19,195 bases of DNA. Source: an uncultured Clostridia bacterium. Lineage in GTDB: Bacteria > Bacillota > Clostridia > Oscillospirales > Oscillospiraceae. Location of the stretch: NCBI GenBank assembly GCA_945918315.1, contig CAMEIK010000005.1, positions 1 through 19,195 on the forward strand. Reading direction: 5' to 3'. The notes under the pieces were generated by a model, which ran no database searches, was not told where the DNA came from, and worked only from the letters and a program-made list of their open reading frames with translations. A program made the translations under genes and the position numbers. Of the stretch, positions 1 through 8,128 are shown in pieces. How positions within the stretch are numbered: the stretch's first letter is position 1; the number at the start of each line of letters is the position of its first letter.

Positions 1-171
1 AGCGGGACCAGGAAGGACGGTGGAATTGGTTCATTCTTGCGTCAGCTACTGCCAAAGGATCTGTGTACGGAGGATATTATCGTGATCCTTCTGCTGCTTC
101 TTATGTGTGCGGATAACGAGGAGGGAAAAAACAGCGCATTGCTGACGCTTGTCATTTATCTGTTTTTGTAA
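1..171 (+). CDS. 3' end of a small hydrophobic protein gene, function unknown
   Basis: The frame is open from the first base of the window and ends with TAA at 169-171, giving the last 56 residues of a protein whose start lies outside. The visible part has a polar segment with an LPKDL stretch, an acidic/hydrophobic helix with five leucines in a row (IIVILLLLLM), a short charged linker (DNEEGKN), and a second hydrophobic segment ending LVIYLFL. This layout, two short hydrophobic stretches split by an acidic turn, recalls small proteins often found in spore-forming Clostridia, but I cannot name the family. It converges with the U32 gene, leaving only about 21 bases between the two stops. The reading frame is clear; the function is not. 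Confidence 0.5.
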   Translation, partial: SGTRKDGGIGSFLRQLLPKDLCTEDIIVILLLLLMCADNEEGKNSALLTLVIYLFL

Positions 172-192
172 CACAACGGCCCATTAAAAAGG

Positions 193-1410
193 CTATTTTC
201 CGGAAAGCTCCACACTGCGGCGAAGAATGGAACACGGGGGAACCTGTTTTGGAAGCTGAAGGAAGAAAACAGACTGGGGGGTACGGGGCTCCTCCAAAGG
301 CGCTCCATCCCCGTCCGTCATTGACTCCACCGTAAATTCAAAGGGCGGCATATCCGGTCCAACGGCTTCCAGAGTATCACCAAGGCGGAATTTGTTGCGC
401 AGAGAGCAGCGGGCAAGGCCGCTCGGGTCACACTCCTCCACAATGGCCGCGATCTGCCACTGGCGGATATACCGGGAATCCTGGGTATACTGCCCCGGAT
501 AACCAAAATAGAATCCTGTGGAATAGACCCGGTGGGAAACGTGCTCCACCTCATCCCGCCATCTTGCGTCCAGGGGAAGCCCCGCGGACACGGCATCAAT
601 GCAGTGCCGGTAGGCGCCGGTGACAATAGCCGCGTAATACCCGGATTTTGCCCGGCCCTCCAGCTTAATGCAGTCCACGCCGGCATCCATCAGCTCACCC
701 AGATGGTCAATCATGCACATATCCCGGGAGTTGAGGATATAGCTTCCCTTCTCGTCCTCGAAAATGGGAAAATACTCCCCGGGGCGCTTTTCCTCCATCA
801 AGGCGTACTTATACCGGCAGGGCTGGGCACAGGCGCCCCGGTTGGAGTCCCGCCCGGTCATGTAGTTGCTGAGCAGGCACCGGCCGGAATAGCTGACGCA
901 CATGGCACCGTGGCCAAAGGTTTCCAGCTCCAGTTCCCTGGAGGTTTTCTCCCGAATGGTGCGGATCTCCGGCAGGCTAACCTCCCGGGCAAGAACTACC
1001 CGACTGGCGCCCAGGTCATACCAGGCCTGGGCGCATTCGTAGTTAGCTACGGACTGCTGGGTGGAGATATGCCGCTGGCAGTGGGGGGCGTACCGCCCGG
1101 CCAGGGTAAAGGCCCCCAGGTCCGCAAGAATCAGGGCATCCACCCCGGCGTCATCCAACCGTTCCAGGTACTCCGGCAGTCGGGCGACCTCATCATTGCG
1201 GGGCATGGTATTTACCGTGACGTGTACCTTTACCCCATGGTCATGGGCAAACGTTACCGCCTTGGGAAGGGCCTCCGGGGAGAAATTTCCCGCGAAGGAC
1301 CGCATACCAAAGTCCGTACCCGCCAGATATACCGCGTCCGCACCGTACAGTACGGACATTTTCAGCTGCTCAGCATCCCCCGCGGGGCTGAGCAGTTCCA
1401 GCGTCCCCAT
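193..1410 (-). CDS. Peptidase U32 family protein (TrhP/YrrO-like tRNA hydroxylation protein)
   Basis: A 405-residue member of the U32 'collagenase-like peptidase' family. Several members are now known to act in RNA modification, such as prephenate-dependent hydroxylation of uridine 34 in tRNA by TrhP. The N-terminus MGTLELLSPAGD and the following YGADAVYLAG segment are typical of the family's TIM-like barrel. The U32 signature lies around residues 162-200: ETFGHGAMC, SGRCLLS, then RGACAQPCRY. Its four cysteines (171, 178, 194, 198) are the family's probable iron-sulfur ligands. I chose the ATG at 1410, directly after the mltG stop (one base between), because the family begins at this point. 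An ATG at 1458 would add 16 unrelated residues and overlap mltG. In Bacillus, U32 genes also follow mltG (yrrL-yrrM-yrrN-yrrO), supporting a TrhP-type role. The exact subgroup is inferred. Confidence 0.88.
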   Translation of the reverse strand: MGTLELLSPAGDAEQLKMSVLYGADAVYLAGTDFGMRSFAGNFSPEALPKAVTFAHDHGVKVHVTVNTMPRNDEVARLPEYLERLDDAGVDALILADLGAFTLAGRYAPHCQRHISTQQSVANYECAQAWYDLGASRVVLAREVSLPEIRTIREKTSRELELETFGHGAMCVSYSGRCLLSNYMTGRDSNRGACAQPCRYKYALMEEKRPGEYFPIFEDEKGSYILNSRDMCMIDHLGELMDAGVDCIKLEGRAKSGYYAAIVTGAYRHCIDAVSAGLPLDARWRDEVEHVSHRVYSTGFYFGYPGQYTQDSRYIRQWQIAAIVEECDPSGLARCSLRNKFRLGDTLEAVGPDMPPFEFTVESMTDGDGAPLEEPRTPQSVFFLQLPKQVPPCSILRRSVELSGK

Positions 1411-1411
1411 A

Positions 1412-3091
1412 TCAGCCAGCAGCGTTGGCCTTCGCCAGCGCCGCACGGTTTGCCTCATGCTCCTCCAGAGTTGTGGAGAAGATATGGCTTCCTGCCATGG
1501 GATCCAAAACGTAGTAATAATACTTGGTACTTGCCGGATTCAGTGCCGCCTGCAGGCTGGCAAGACCGGGGTTGGAGATCGGAGTCGGTGTCAGTCCTGA
1601 GTGATAGTAGGTGTTATAGGGGCTGTCAACCTTCAGGTCCTCGGCGGTCAGGTCCGTCTTGCCATCCAACGCGTACACAATGGAAGCGTCAATGTTCAGA
1701 TAAGCCGGGGTATCGCCCCAGTTGAACAGACGGTTATAAATGACGGAAGCGATGGTGGGGCTTTCCTTATTACCGGAGGTTTCCTTTTCGATCATGGACG
1801 CGACGATCACCAGGTCATTCATAGAAAGCTGATGCGCGGCGATATACTCTTCACTCCTGCCGTCCATGCGCATCAGGTCGGAAATGTGCTCATTCAAAGC
1901 GGGAAGCTGATCCCGCATTTCCTGGCTAAACCGGGCATCGAAGTTGTCCAGCATCTTTTCCAGAACATTTTTAGGAGAATCATTCTTGTAGAATTCATAG
2001 GTATCCGGGAAAAGATACCCCTCCAGACTGTAAAAGTCCCCCCGGGCAACCCCATCCAGGAACCAATAGTCCTTCAGCTCTCCGGAGGCGGCGTAGGAAC
2101 CGATGTCCATAACGGTACAGACCTTATTCTCCTCCATAAGCTGGAAAATCTGCCGGCAGGTGTAGCCCTCCGGGATAGTCAGCTTCACAACCGCCCGGGT
2201 AGAACTGGGCGACATCATTTTTACCAACGCATGGTAGTCATATCGGGTATTGAGATCCCAGATGCCGGGGCGAATCTCCCCTTCATCCACCGCGAAGCTG
2301 GAATAAAGCTTAAAGAGGCCCGGATAGCGGATCAATCCACCCTCATAGAGCTTGTCGGTAACCTGGTCAATGGTATCTGACTCGTATACCGTAATGGTAA
2401 CGACCTTGTCCTCACGACCGAAGGCCAGAACATCCGTCGCGCAGACCCAGAGCATTCGTCCCAGAGTCACACCGATGGCAAGGACAATAGCAGCCCAAAC
2501 CAGCGTCACAAGAATATTCGGGATGCCAAAAAGGCCCTCTCCTTTTTTCCGGCGGGGCCGTCCCTTTCTTGCAGGCCGGTCATGGGCCGGAATGGGCTCC
2601 TGCTCAGGCTGGGAATCCAGAAGCGCCTGGAATTCTTCGTCATCCACTTCCCGATAGTCGTCCTCCGGATCTGTTTCTGACCTGTCCGGCTGAATATCCG
2701 CTTCTGCTTCCGCCAGGAAATCCCCGGGAAGCTTCTCCCCCCCCTCATACTCCGCAGGAGGGGAATAGGAGAAATACGCATCATTTTCCTCCGGGTCATC
2801 CAGTTCCGGGTCATCCAGAACACTCAAATCAAAGGGCTGGTTGATTTCTCCGGGTTCCGGCATGCCATGAAATCCATAGGCATCTTCATCCCGGGAAATA
2901 TGATCGGACAGTTCCGGACTGACCAGTCTTTCATCACTGGAAAACCCGGGTTCAGCAGGGCTTTCCCCCTCCGGAAATACGTCCATCCCTTCCGCCGGTA
3001 TCTGTGCCGGGGAGTTTTCCTCCGGGGTGTCCGGATAACCGGACCCGGCGGGCGTATCCTCCTCCGGGTTGGGAATGGGATATTCCTTCAT
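1412..3091 (-). CDS. mltG: Endolytic murein transglycosylase MltG (YceG-like)
   Basis: A 559-residue membrane-anchored lytic transglycosylase that cuts nascent glycan strands within the peptidoglycan. Residues 1-185 form a long acidic, proline-rich cytoplasmic region (many E, D and P) ending in a basic patch (RKGRPRRKKGE). One transmembrane segment follows at about 191-217. An outside LysM-like subdomain comes next (about 229-290), then the YceG domain with EGYLFPDTYEF (357-367) and ASMIEKETSG (431-440). Glu435 in IEKET corresponds to the catalytic glutamate of E. coli MltG. The C-terminal NPGLASLQAALNP and YYYYVLD motifs are also typical. The ATG at 3091 has AGGAGG eight bases upstream. It lies 15 bases downstream of the DJ-1 gene and is followed at once by the U32 gene, so the genes are probably cotranscribed. 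The acidic N-terminal extension is longer than in E. coli. Confidence 0.95.
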   Translation of the reverse strand: MKEYPIPNPEEDTPAGSGYPDTPEENSPAQIPAEGMDVFPEGESPAEPGFSSDERLVSPELSDHISRDEDAYGFHGMPEPGEINQPFDLSVLDDPELDDPEENDAYFSYSPPAEYEGGEKLPGDFLAEAEADIQPDRSETDPEDDYREVDDEEFQALLDSQPEQEPIPAHDRPARKGRPRRKKGEGLFGIPNILVTLVWAAIVLAIGVTLGRMLWVCATDVLAFGREDKVVTITVYESDTIDQVTDKLYEGGLIRYPGLFKLYSSFAVDEGEIRPGIWDLNTRYDYHALVKMMSPSSTRAVVKLTIPEGYTCRQIFQLMEENKVCTVMDIGSYAASGELKDYWFLDGVARGDFYSLEGYLFPDTYEFYKNDSPKNVLEKMLDNFDARFSQEMRDQLPALNEHISDLMRMDGRSEEYIAAHQLSMNDLVIVASMIEKETSGNKESPTIASVIYNRLFNWGDTPAYLNIDASIVYALDGKTDLTAEDLKVDSPYNTYYHSGLTPTPISNPGLASLQAALNPASTKYYYYVLDPMAGSHIFSTTLEEHEANRAALAKANAAG

Positions 3092-3106
3092 ACAGTGTTC
3101 CTCCTG

Positions 3107-3649
3107 TCAGCGAATAACGAACTCTTCGGCAACCTTGTCTGCCGTCTCCTGCCCCTTCAGCGCAGCCACAAGCGCAAGGCCAAAGGGGACAGAGCAGCCG
3201 GCGGCAGTGCCGGTAATCAGCATTCCGTCCCGTACTGCCGGAACGCCGGGCACCATATGGGCAGAGCCCATCTTCCCCTCCAGTCCCGGATAGCAGGTTG
3301 CGTTCTTCCCGTCGGGAATCCCCATATCGGCAAGAACCGTAGGACCGGCACAGATCGCTGCTACATATTTCCCGTTCTCCCAGGCAAAGCGCAGCGCATC
3401 CATGGCCGGCTGGCTTCCCCTTACCGTCGTAACACCGCCCATGCCGCCGGGCAGGATAATCATTTCCAGGTCCGTCAGATCCATTTCGGGCAGCGTAATA
3501 TCCGCCTCCACGACAATACCGTGGCTGCCGCGAACCTGCCGTCCTTCCACACCAACTGTCAGGACCTGAACATCAGCCCGGCGCAGAAGGTCCAGGGGCG
3601 CAATGGCTTCCGTTTCCTCAAAGCCTGTTCCAAGAAGCATGTAAACCAT
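3107..3649 (-). CDS. DJ-1/PfpI family protein (ThiJ-like)
   Basis: A 180-residue member of the DJ-1/PfpI superfamily, which includes deglycase/glyoxalase-like and other cysteine-dependent proteins. The N-terminal strand and turn MVYMLLGTGFEETEA carry the conserved glutamate that hydrogen-bonds the active cysteine. LPGGMGG (67-73) and the nucleophile elbow AAICAGPTVLAD, with Cys100, are standard. TGTAAG near residue 147 is the usual late motif. I chose the ATG at 3649, which has GGAGG seven bases upstream; the in-frame TTG at 3667 would overlap tmk and adds residues without family likeness. The gene sits between tmk and mltG, with two bases after the tmk stop. The placement gives no strong clue to a substrate. 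Length and motifs fit the YajL/DJ-1 branch rather than the protease-type PfpI branch, but this is a weak call. Confidence 0.9.
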   Translation of the reverse strand: MVYMLLGTGFEETEAIAPLDLLRRADVQVLTVGVEGRQVRGSHGIVVEADITLPEMDLTDLEMIILPGGMGGVTTVRGSQPAMDALRFAWENGKYVAAICAGPTVLADMGIPDGKNATCYPGLEGKMGSAHMVPGVPAVRDGMLITGTAAGCSVPFGLALVAALKGQETADKVAEEFVIR

Positions 3650-3651
3650 AA

Positions 3652-4320
3652 TTAATCCTCCAAACAAGCCGCCACGTGGCGGTAAATTTCTCCGTGAATA
3701 TCCTCCATAGACCGCATGGCACCGTCCCGTACACAGTCCACCACCGTCCAGCCGTAGTAGGCCGCGGCGGCTTTTCCCATTCGGCGGCAGGTTGCCAGAT
3801 ATTCGGTATTTGCCTCATGAATATCGGCCTTCGTATGGGTTGCCTGTTCCCGGCCACGCAAAAGTGTCTCCGTAAAATCCGTCGGCACGTCCAGGTACAG
3901 TACCAGATCCGGCTTGGGGAGCCCAAGGTGGTCATATTCATATTCATACAGCCATTTGAGAAACGCCTCCCGGGTGTTCTCCGGCTCTTTGGATGCCTGA
4001 TGCACCGCATTGGAGGTAGTATACCGGTCCGCTACCACAAGACCGCCGGATTCGTACCACTGCCCCCAAACCTTTTTATAGGAGGCATAGCGGTCCACCG
4101 CATAAAAAGAAGACGCCGCATAGGCACCCACATCACCCGGATCCGAACCGAATTCTCCGCCCAGATACATCCGGATCAGCGCGGAGCTTGGCTCGGAATA
4201 CTGAGGAAACACGATCTTCCGAAAAGGACGGCCGTCCTTTTCCAGCGCCTGGGTCAAAAGACGGAACTGGGTGGATTTGCCGGAGCCGTCCGTACCCTCA
4301 ATTACAATTAGCTTGCCCAT
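3652..4320 (-). CDS. tmk: Thymidylate kinase (dTMP kinase)
   Basis: A 222-residue kinase that phosphorylates dTMP to dTDP in the cytoplasm for DNA synthesis. The P-loop is EGTDGSGKST (8-17), and the DR(Y/H) substrate motif is ADRYTTSNAVHQ (97-108). LYLDVPTDFT is the usual strand before the lid region (about 152-165, basic LLRGREQATHTK). The segment FYAVDRYASYK (72-82) is typical of the somewhat longer clostridial type. I chose ATG 4320, with an AAGGA box about nine bases upstream, and not the in-frame TTG at 4344. It is the first gene of the minus-strand operon with DJ-1, mltG and U32, behind a strong promoter about 60 bases upstream. Confidence 0.95.
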   Translation of the reverse strand: MGKLIVIEGTDGSGKSTQFRLLTQALEKDGRPFRKIVFPQYSEPSSALIRMYLGGEFGSDPGDVGAYAASSFYAVDRYASYKKVWGQWYESGGLVVADRYTTSNAVHQASKEPENTREAFLKWLYEYEYDHLGLPKPDLVLYLDVPTDFTETLLRGREQATHTKADIHEANTEYLATCRRMGKAAAAYYGWTVVDCVRDGAMRSMEDIHGEIYRHVAACLED

Positions 4321-4382
4321 TTTTCTGTATCCTTCCGCATACAATCATACAGCGCCCAGCAGGGCACGGTATCATTTCGTAA

Positions 4383-4411
4383 AATATACCACATTTCCTG
4401 CCGTTTGTCCA
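4383..4411 (-). promoter_or_regulatory. Sigma-A promoter for the tmk operon
   Basis: On the minus strand the -35 box TGGACA (4406-4411) is separated by 17 bases from the -10 box TATATT (4383-4388), which also carries an upstream TG (extended -10). It is the only strong promoter seen before tmk and is divergent from the helicase promoter. Confidence 0.75.
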
Positions 4412-4482
4412 CTGTATCAGAAAGCAGATTTTTTAATTTTCTCTTTTCTTCTTCCTTTTCCCGGAAAAAACAAGGTTCCCCA

Positions 4483-4511
4483 TTGCAAAAAAGGGAAAGA
4501 AATGATAAAAT
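4483..4511 (+). promoter_or_regulatory. Sigma-A promoter for the DEAD-box helicase gene
   Basis: TTGCAA (4483-4488), a 17-base spacer and TAAAAT (4506-4511) with TG one base before the -10 box. The start codon follows at 4566, leaving a short A-rich leader of about 45-50 bases. The region 4412-4482 between the two divergent promoters is AT-rich with no gene. Confidence 0.65.
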
Positions 4512-4565
4512 ACTAAAAATAACCCATCCCTTATCAAAATTGCACAGTCATAAAGGAAAAAGAAA

Positions 4566-5756
4566 ATGGAAGAAAACAATATTAGCTTTGAAAGTCTGGG
4601 GCTTTCCCCGGAAATGCTGAAAGCCCTCGAAAAAAAGGGCCTCGGCTATCCTACCACCATTCAGGCAGAGGCCATACCCTATTTTATGCAGTGGCGGGAT
4701 GTGATTGCGAAGGCTCCCACCGGTACAGGAAAAACCTTTGCTTTCGGAATCCCCATGATTGAACACATCGACGCGGAATCTTCTGAGGTCCAGGGGCTGA
4801 TCCTCGCCCCCACCCGGGAGCTTGCCATTCAGATCGGTGATGAGCTGCGGGGACTTCTGACCTATTACCAGGGCATTCGGGTGGCGGTTCTCTACGGCGG
4901 CGCGGGAATCGGCGGGCAGATTCAGCAGCTTCAGAAGAAACCCCAGCTGGTGGTCGCCACCCCTGGCCGGCTGATGGATCACTACAACCGGAAGACCATT
5001 CGTCTGGATAAAATCCAGACTGTCGTTTTGGATGAAGCGGACCGGATGCTGGATATGGGCTTTTTCAAGGATGTCACCCGAATCATTGACAAGGTGAAGA
5101 ACCGGAAAAACCTGGGTCTGTTCTCGGCAACCATCTCTCAGGAGGTCATGACCGTTTCCTGGATGTATCAGCGGGACGAGGTGGAGATCACTGTGGAGCC
5201 CAAGCAGGAGGACCGTCCCGACATCGACCAGTACAGCCTGAGCTGTACTCCCCTGGAAAAAGCGGAAACCACCCTCCGGCTGATCCGCAGTCAGGGCTAT
5301 GAGCGGATCATGATTTTCTGCAACACCAAGCACATGTGTCAGCGGCTGTCGGATGAGCTGCAGAGGGCAGGCCTTGATTGTGAGTGCCTCCACGGCGACA
5401 TCAAGCAGAGTCTGCGGGAGAAAACCATGCAGCGCTATAAAGCCGGAAAACTTTCCGTTCTTGTTGCAACGGATGTCGCCTCCCGGGGTATCGATGTTTA
5501 TGATGTGGACTGCGTCATCAACTACGACATTCCTGAAGAAAATGAATACTATATTCATCGTATCGGGCGCACCGGCCGGGCCAGGAAGAAAGGTGCTGCG
5601 TGGAGCCTTGTGAGCAACTTCCCCGAAAAGGCAAAGCTGGACGAAATTGCTAAATTCTCCAACTATTCCGTAAAACCCATGGTCCTTTCTCCCGAAGGAG
5701 TCCTGACTGCAGAGGAAGTAAAGCCCGCGCCGGCTCCCAAGAGGCGATTCCGTTGA
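4566..5756 (+). CDS. DEAD-box ATP-dependent RNA helicase
   Basis: A 396-residue RNA helicase with both RecA-like domains, which remodels RNA or ribonucleoprotein using ATP. In order: Q motif region with FESLGLS and YPTTIQAEAIP (8-38), motif I APTGTGKT (50-57), Ia PTRELA (82-87), Ib TPGRL (132-136), II DEAD (156-159), III SAT (187-189), IV IFCNTK (250-255), V ATDVASRGID (301-310) and VI HRIGRTGRA (331-339). After motif VI there are only about 57 residues, ending in a basic tail (PAPKRRFR), so it has no RNA-binding C-terminal extension such as that of DbpA/CsdA. The ATG at 4566 has AAAGGA about ten bases upstream. The stop codon TGA overlaps the TTG start of the next gene, so the two are translationally coupled. 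It could be a CshB-like or RhlE-like paralog; I do not assign a symbol. Confidence 0.95.
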   Translation: MEENNISFESLGLSPEMLKALEKKGLGYPTTIQAEAIPYFMQWRDVIAKAPTGTGKTFAFGIPMIEHIDAESSEVQGLILAPTRELAIQIGDELRGLLTYYQGIRVAVLYGGAGIGGQIQQLQKKPQLVVATPGRLMDHYNRKTIRLDKIQTVVLDEADRMLDMGFFKDVTRIIDKVKNRKNLGLFSATISQEVMTVSWMYQRDEVEITVEPKQEDRPDIDQYSLSCTPLEKAETTLRLIRSQGYERIMIFCNTKHMCQRLSDELQRAGLDCECLHGDIKQSLREKTMQRYKAGKLSVLVATDVASRGIDVYDVDCVINYDIPEENEYYIHRIGRTGRARKKGAAWSLVSNFPEKAKLDEIAKFSNYSVKPMVLSPEGVLTAEEVKPAPAPKRRFR

Positions 5757-6661
5757 AGCTGACAGAGCAGGGCTTTCTCCTGCTTACCAGCCACCTGGGG
5801 AATCCGGACCGCCGCCCTCTTACCCCACCCCAGCTTCGGCTTCTGACAAAACGGATGACACAGGCCTCCCCACCAGGGGATGACTGCGAGCTGGAGCCCA
5901 GGCACCTTATCGCGCTGGGGCTGGACTGGGAGCTTTCGGAGCGCATTGTCACACTGCTCGGCGATACCGAATTGCTTGCGTGGTATCTGCACCGAGCCCG
6001 GCGGCTGGGATGTGTCCCCATCACCCGGTCCGATCCCCGCTATCCTGCCCGGATTCGCCACCGCCTTGGCCCCGAAAGCCCCGGCTGTCTGTGGCTGAAG
6101 GGAGACCCCTCTTTGCTGAAAGTTCTCTCGGCCGCCCTGGTGGGCAGCCGGGAGCTGCAGCCGCAAAACCGGGAGTTTGCTGCCCAAACGGGCATCCAGG
6201 CCGCAAAGCAGGGGCTTGCCTTGGTTTCCGGCAATGCAAGAGGCGCGGACACGGTTGGGCAAAACGCCTGTCTTGCCGCCGGCGGTCAGGTGATCTGCGT
6301 AATCGCGGACGAGCTCCATACCAAGCATGAACAGTCCGGAGTCCTGTATATCAGTGAAGAAGACTACGACGCTCCCTTCTCGGCCTCCCGGGCTCTGCAC
6401 CGGAACCGGGTCATCCACGCCTTGGGAGAGGTTACCATTGCCGCACAGTGCAGCTTCAGAAAGGGCGGCACCTGGGACGGCTCCACTGCCAATCTTCGTT
6501 ATGGATACACTCCCCTGTGCTGCTTCCGGGACGGAAGTCAAGCCTCCCAGGAGCTTGCGCAGATGGGCGCGCGTTTAATCGGCTTCGACGAGCTTTCCGA
6601 TCTTTCCGCGCTGAGCCGAACCGGAAGTCTCTTCGAGAATATTCTGCATGAGGATTTTTAA
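5753..6661 (+). CDS. DprA-like DNA-processing family protein (SMF/Rossmann domain)
   Basis: A 302-residue member of the DprA/SMF family, which binds single-stranded DNA and loads RecA during transformation. An N-terminal helical region (1-80) is followed by the Rossmann-like domain: ITRSDPRYPARIRHRLG (90-106), LVGSRELQPQNREFAA (129-144), LVSGNARGADTVGQ (157-170), then RNRVIHALGE (217-226) and KGGTWDGSTAN (237-247). These match the DprA order 'VGsR', 'SGxARGxD', 'RNRiI' and 'SGsxxTA', but with departures (GNARGAD, and KGGTWDGST in the last motif). There is no C-terminal winged helix. The start is a TTG at 5753 in a TTGA overlap with the helicase, with AGAGG about nine bases before it; no ATG lies near. 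No competence genes are close, so its role could be other than transformation. Family confidence is good, function modest. Confidence 0.8.
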   Translation: MKLTEQGFLLLTSHLGNPDRRPLTPPQLRLLTKRMTQASPPGDDCELEPRHLIALGLDWELSERIVTLLGDTELLAWYLHRARRLGCVPITRSDPRYPARIRHRLGPESPGCLWLKGDPSLLKVLSAALVGSRELQPQNREFAAQTGIQAAKQGLALVSGNARGADTVGQNACLAAGGQVICVIADELHTKHEQSGVLYISEEDYDAPFSASRALHRNRVIHALGEVTIAAQCSFRKGGTWDGSTANLRYGYTPLCCFRDGSQASQELAQMGARLIGFDELSDLSALSRTGSLFENILHEDF

Positions 6662-6692
6662 GGCAACTCCCACCCAGTGGTGCTGCCTTACG

Positions 6693-6725
6693 CGGCGGAC
6701 CAGGTTGGATCCGCCGTTTTCTTTT
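6693..6725 (+). terminator. Rho-independent terminator after the DprA-like gene
   Basis: The arms CGGCGGA (6693-6699) and TCCGCCG (6710-6716) pair perfectly around a ten-base loop, followed by TTTTCTTTT. It lies about 30 bases after the stop of the DprA-like gene. Confidence 0.8.
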
Positions 6726-6815
6726 CGCTTTACGATCCATTCCCGGAAGGCGCATGGCCGCTATTTGTTTTTTCCTTAAAATTGAGCAGCACCAGTAGCA
6801 TTTTCGCTTTTGCTA

Positions 6816-6824
6816 TGCTATAAT
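6816..6824 (+). promoter_or_regulatory. Extended -10 promoter for the phosphodiesterase-coaX pair
   Basis: TGC followed by a consensus TATAAT (6819-6824). The region 17 bases upstream has no good -35 box, which is common for extended -10 promoters. The first gene starts at 6858. Confidence 0.6.
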
Positions 6825-6857
6825 CTCTCTATCCCGAAAAAAGGAATACCGACAAAC

Positions 6858-7355
6858 ATGAAAATTCTCGTTTTATCCGATTCCCATTCCTATTCGAATT
6901 TTATGAAACGATGCATGGACGCCTGCCGTCCGGAGGCTGTGATCCATCTGGGCGATTATGTCATAGACGGCAAAGACCTGAGCTGCCTGTACCCCGGGAT
7001 CCCCTTTTATCAGGTTCCGGGCAACTGCGATTCGGGCCGCTGCGATCCGGATATGATGAATACCATTCTTGTGAACCTTGCCGGAGCCCGTCTGATGCTG
7101 ACCCATGGCCATCGGTACTTTGTGAAGGAAAGCACTTATCGGCTCCTTCGGGAGGCCAGGCGCGCCAAGGTTGATGCCGTGCTCTATGGTCACACCCATT
7201 TTCCGGACTGCCATCAGGAGGAGGACGGACTTTGGGTACTGAACCCGGGCAGCGCTGGGTGCTTCGGCGGCAGCGCCGGTTGGATGGAAATTGAAAACGG
7301 AAAAATCCTCAGATGCTGCAATCTGCGCAAGGAAGATTTGGAGGCCATGAAATGA
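6858..7355 (+). CDS. YfcE/MJ0936-type metallophosphoesterase
   Basis: A 165-residue calcineurin-like phosphodiesterase, a cytoplasmic metal-dependent enzyme family. The metal-binding motifs are in order: LSDSHS (Asp8, His10), HLGDYV (Asp33), VPGNCD (Asn56), LTHGHRY (His83, His85) and YGHTHFP (His112, His114), then NPGS. Length is normal for the small YfcE class. I chose the ATG at 6858, which begins MKILVLSDSH; the in-frame TTG at 6810 lies upstream of the -10 box and is unlikely. The RBS (AAAGGA) is a little far from the ATG, about 12 bases. The gene overlaps coaX by four bases (ATGA). In other Firmicutes this family often sits beside the RdgB/rph genes, but not here. The natural substrate is unknown. 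Confidence 0.9.
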   Translation: MKILVLSDSHSYSNFMKRCMDACRPEAVIHLGDYVIDGKDLSCLYPGIPFYQVPGNCDSGRCDPDMMNTILVNLAGARLMLTHGHRYFVKESTYRLLREARRAKVDAVLYGHTHFPDCHQEEDGLWVLNPGSAGCFGGSAGWMEIENGKILRCCNLRKEDLEAMK

Positions 7356-8128
7356 TTCTTGCAGTTGACATTGGAAACTCAAACATTGTAATCGGCGGTA
7401 TTCACGACGATACAATCGTATTTGAGGCACGGCTCCGGACGGATTCCACTAAAACCTCGGATGAATATTGTGTCGATATTCTGATGATTCTGGATATTTA
7501 CCGCATAAGCCGGGATACTATTGAAGGGTCGATTGTATCCTCCGTGGTGCCCCAGGTTCTGAACTCCTTTAAAACCGCGCTTCTGAAGCTCACCGGTAAA
7601 AATTGTCTGGTGGTTGGTCCCGGTCTGAAAACCGGCCTGAACATCCGGATCGAAAATCCGGCACAGACAGGTGCGGACCTGGTTGTCGGCGCCGTTGCCG
7701 CCCTGAAGCTTCATAAGCCCCCGCTGATTGTTATCGATATGGGCACCGCTACCACAATCACCGTGCTGGATGAAAACGGCGCGCTGATTGGCGGCTCCAT
7801 CAGCCCCGGTGTTCGCATCTCTCTGGACGCGTTGACCGACCGGACCGCTCTTCTTCCCGGCCTGCAGCTGGACAAGCCCAAAGCCGCCATTGGCCGCAAC
7901 ACCATTGAATGTATGCGCAGCGGAATCATGCTGGCCAGCGCCTGCATGCTGGACGGGATGATTGAAAGAATGGAAGAGGAGCTGGGGCAAAAGGCCACGG
8001 TCATCGCCACAGGCGGTATTTCCAAGTTTATTGTTCCCCTGTGCCGCACACCCATGCACTATGACAAGGATCTTCTTCTCAAAGGACTGAACTGGCTGTA
8101 TCAGGAAAACCGCCGGGAGATCAGGTAA
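7352..8128 (+). CDS. coaX: Type III pantothenate kinase
   Basis: A 258-residue ASKHA-fold kinase for the first step of coenzyme A synthesis, pantothenate to 4'-phosphopantothenate. The phosphate-binding motif is AVDIGNSN (4-11, Asp6). GPGLKTGLNI (89-98) and TGADLVVGAVAA (106-117) hold the substrate site with Asp109. VIDMGTATTITV (127-138) is the second phosphate motif, and GGSISPGVRISLDAL (147-161) the following pantothenate/adenine region. The family's usual arginine after GAD is leucine here, a change I believe is common in clostridial members. The start ATG overlaps the stop of the upstream gene (ATGA) and has GGAGG seven bases upstream, so translation is probably coupled. The 3' end overlaps a small convergent gene by eight bases. 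Confidence 0.95.
   Translation: MILAVDIGNSNIVIGGIHDDTIVFEARLRTDSTKTSDEYCVDILMILDIYRISRDTIEGSIVSSVVPQVLNSFKTALLKLTGKNCLVVGPGLKTGLNIRIENPAQTGADLVVGAVAALKLHKPPLIVIDMGTATTITVLDENGALIGGSISPGVRISLDALTDRTALLPGLQLDKPKAAIGRNTIECMRSGIMLASACMLDGMIERMEEELGQKATVIATGGISKFIVPLCRTPMHYDKDLLLKGLNWLYQENRREIR

Noticed and set aside
532..1725. A 397-codon frame on the plus strand opposite U32 and mltG
   Set aside because: It spans the junction of two clear minus-strand genes with conserved motifs and has no domain of its own.
4548..5558. A 336-codon frame on the minus strand opposite the DEAD-box helicase
   Set aside because: The helicase frame carries all nine motifs; the opposite frame has none and no RBS.
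6661..6690. A second hairpin with AGGCA/TGCCT outer arms just after the DprA-like gene
   Set aside because: It is short, interrupted and not followed by T; the perfect stem at 6693-6716 is the real terminator.
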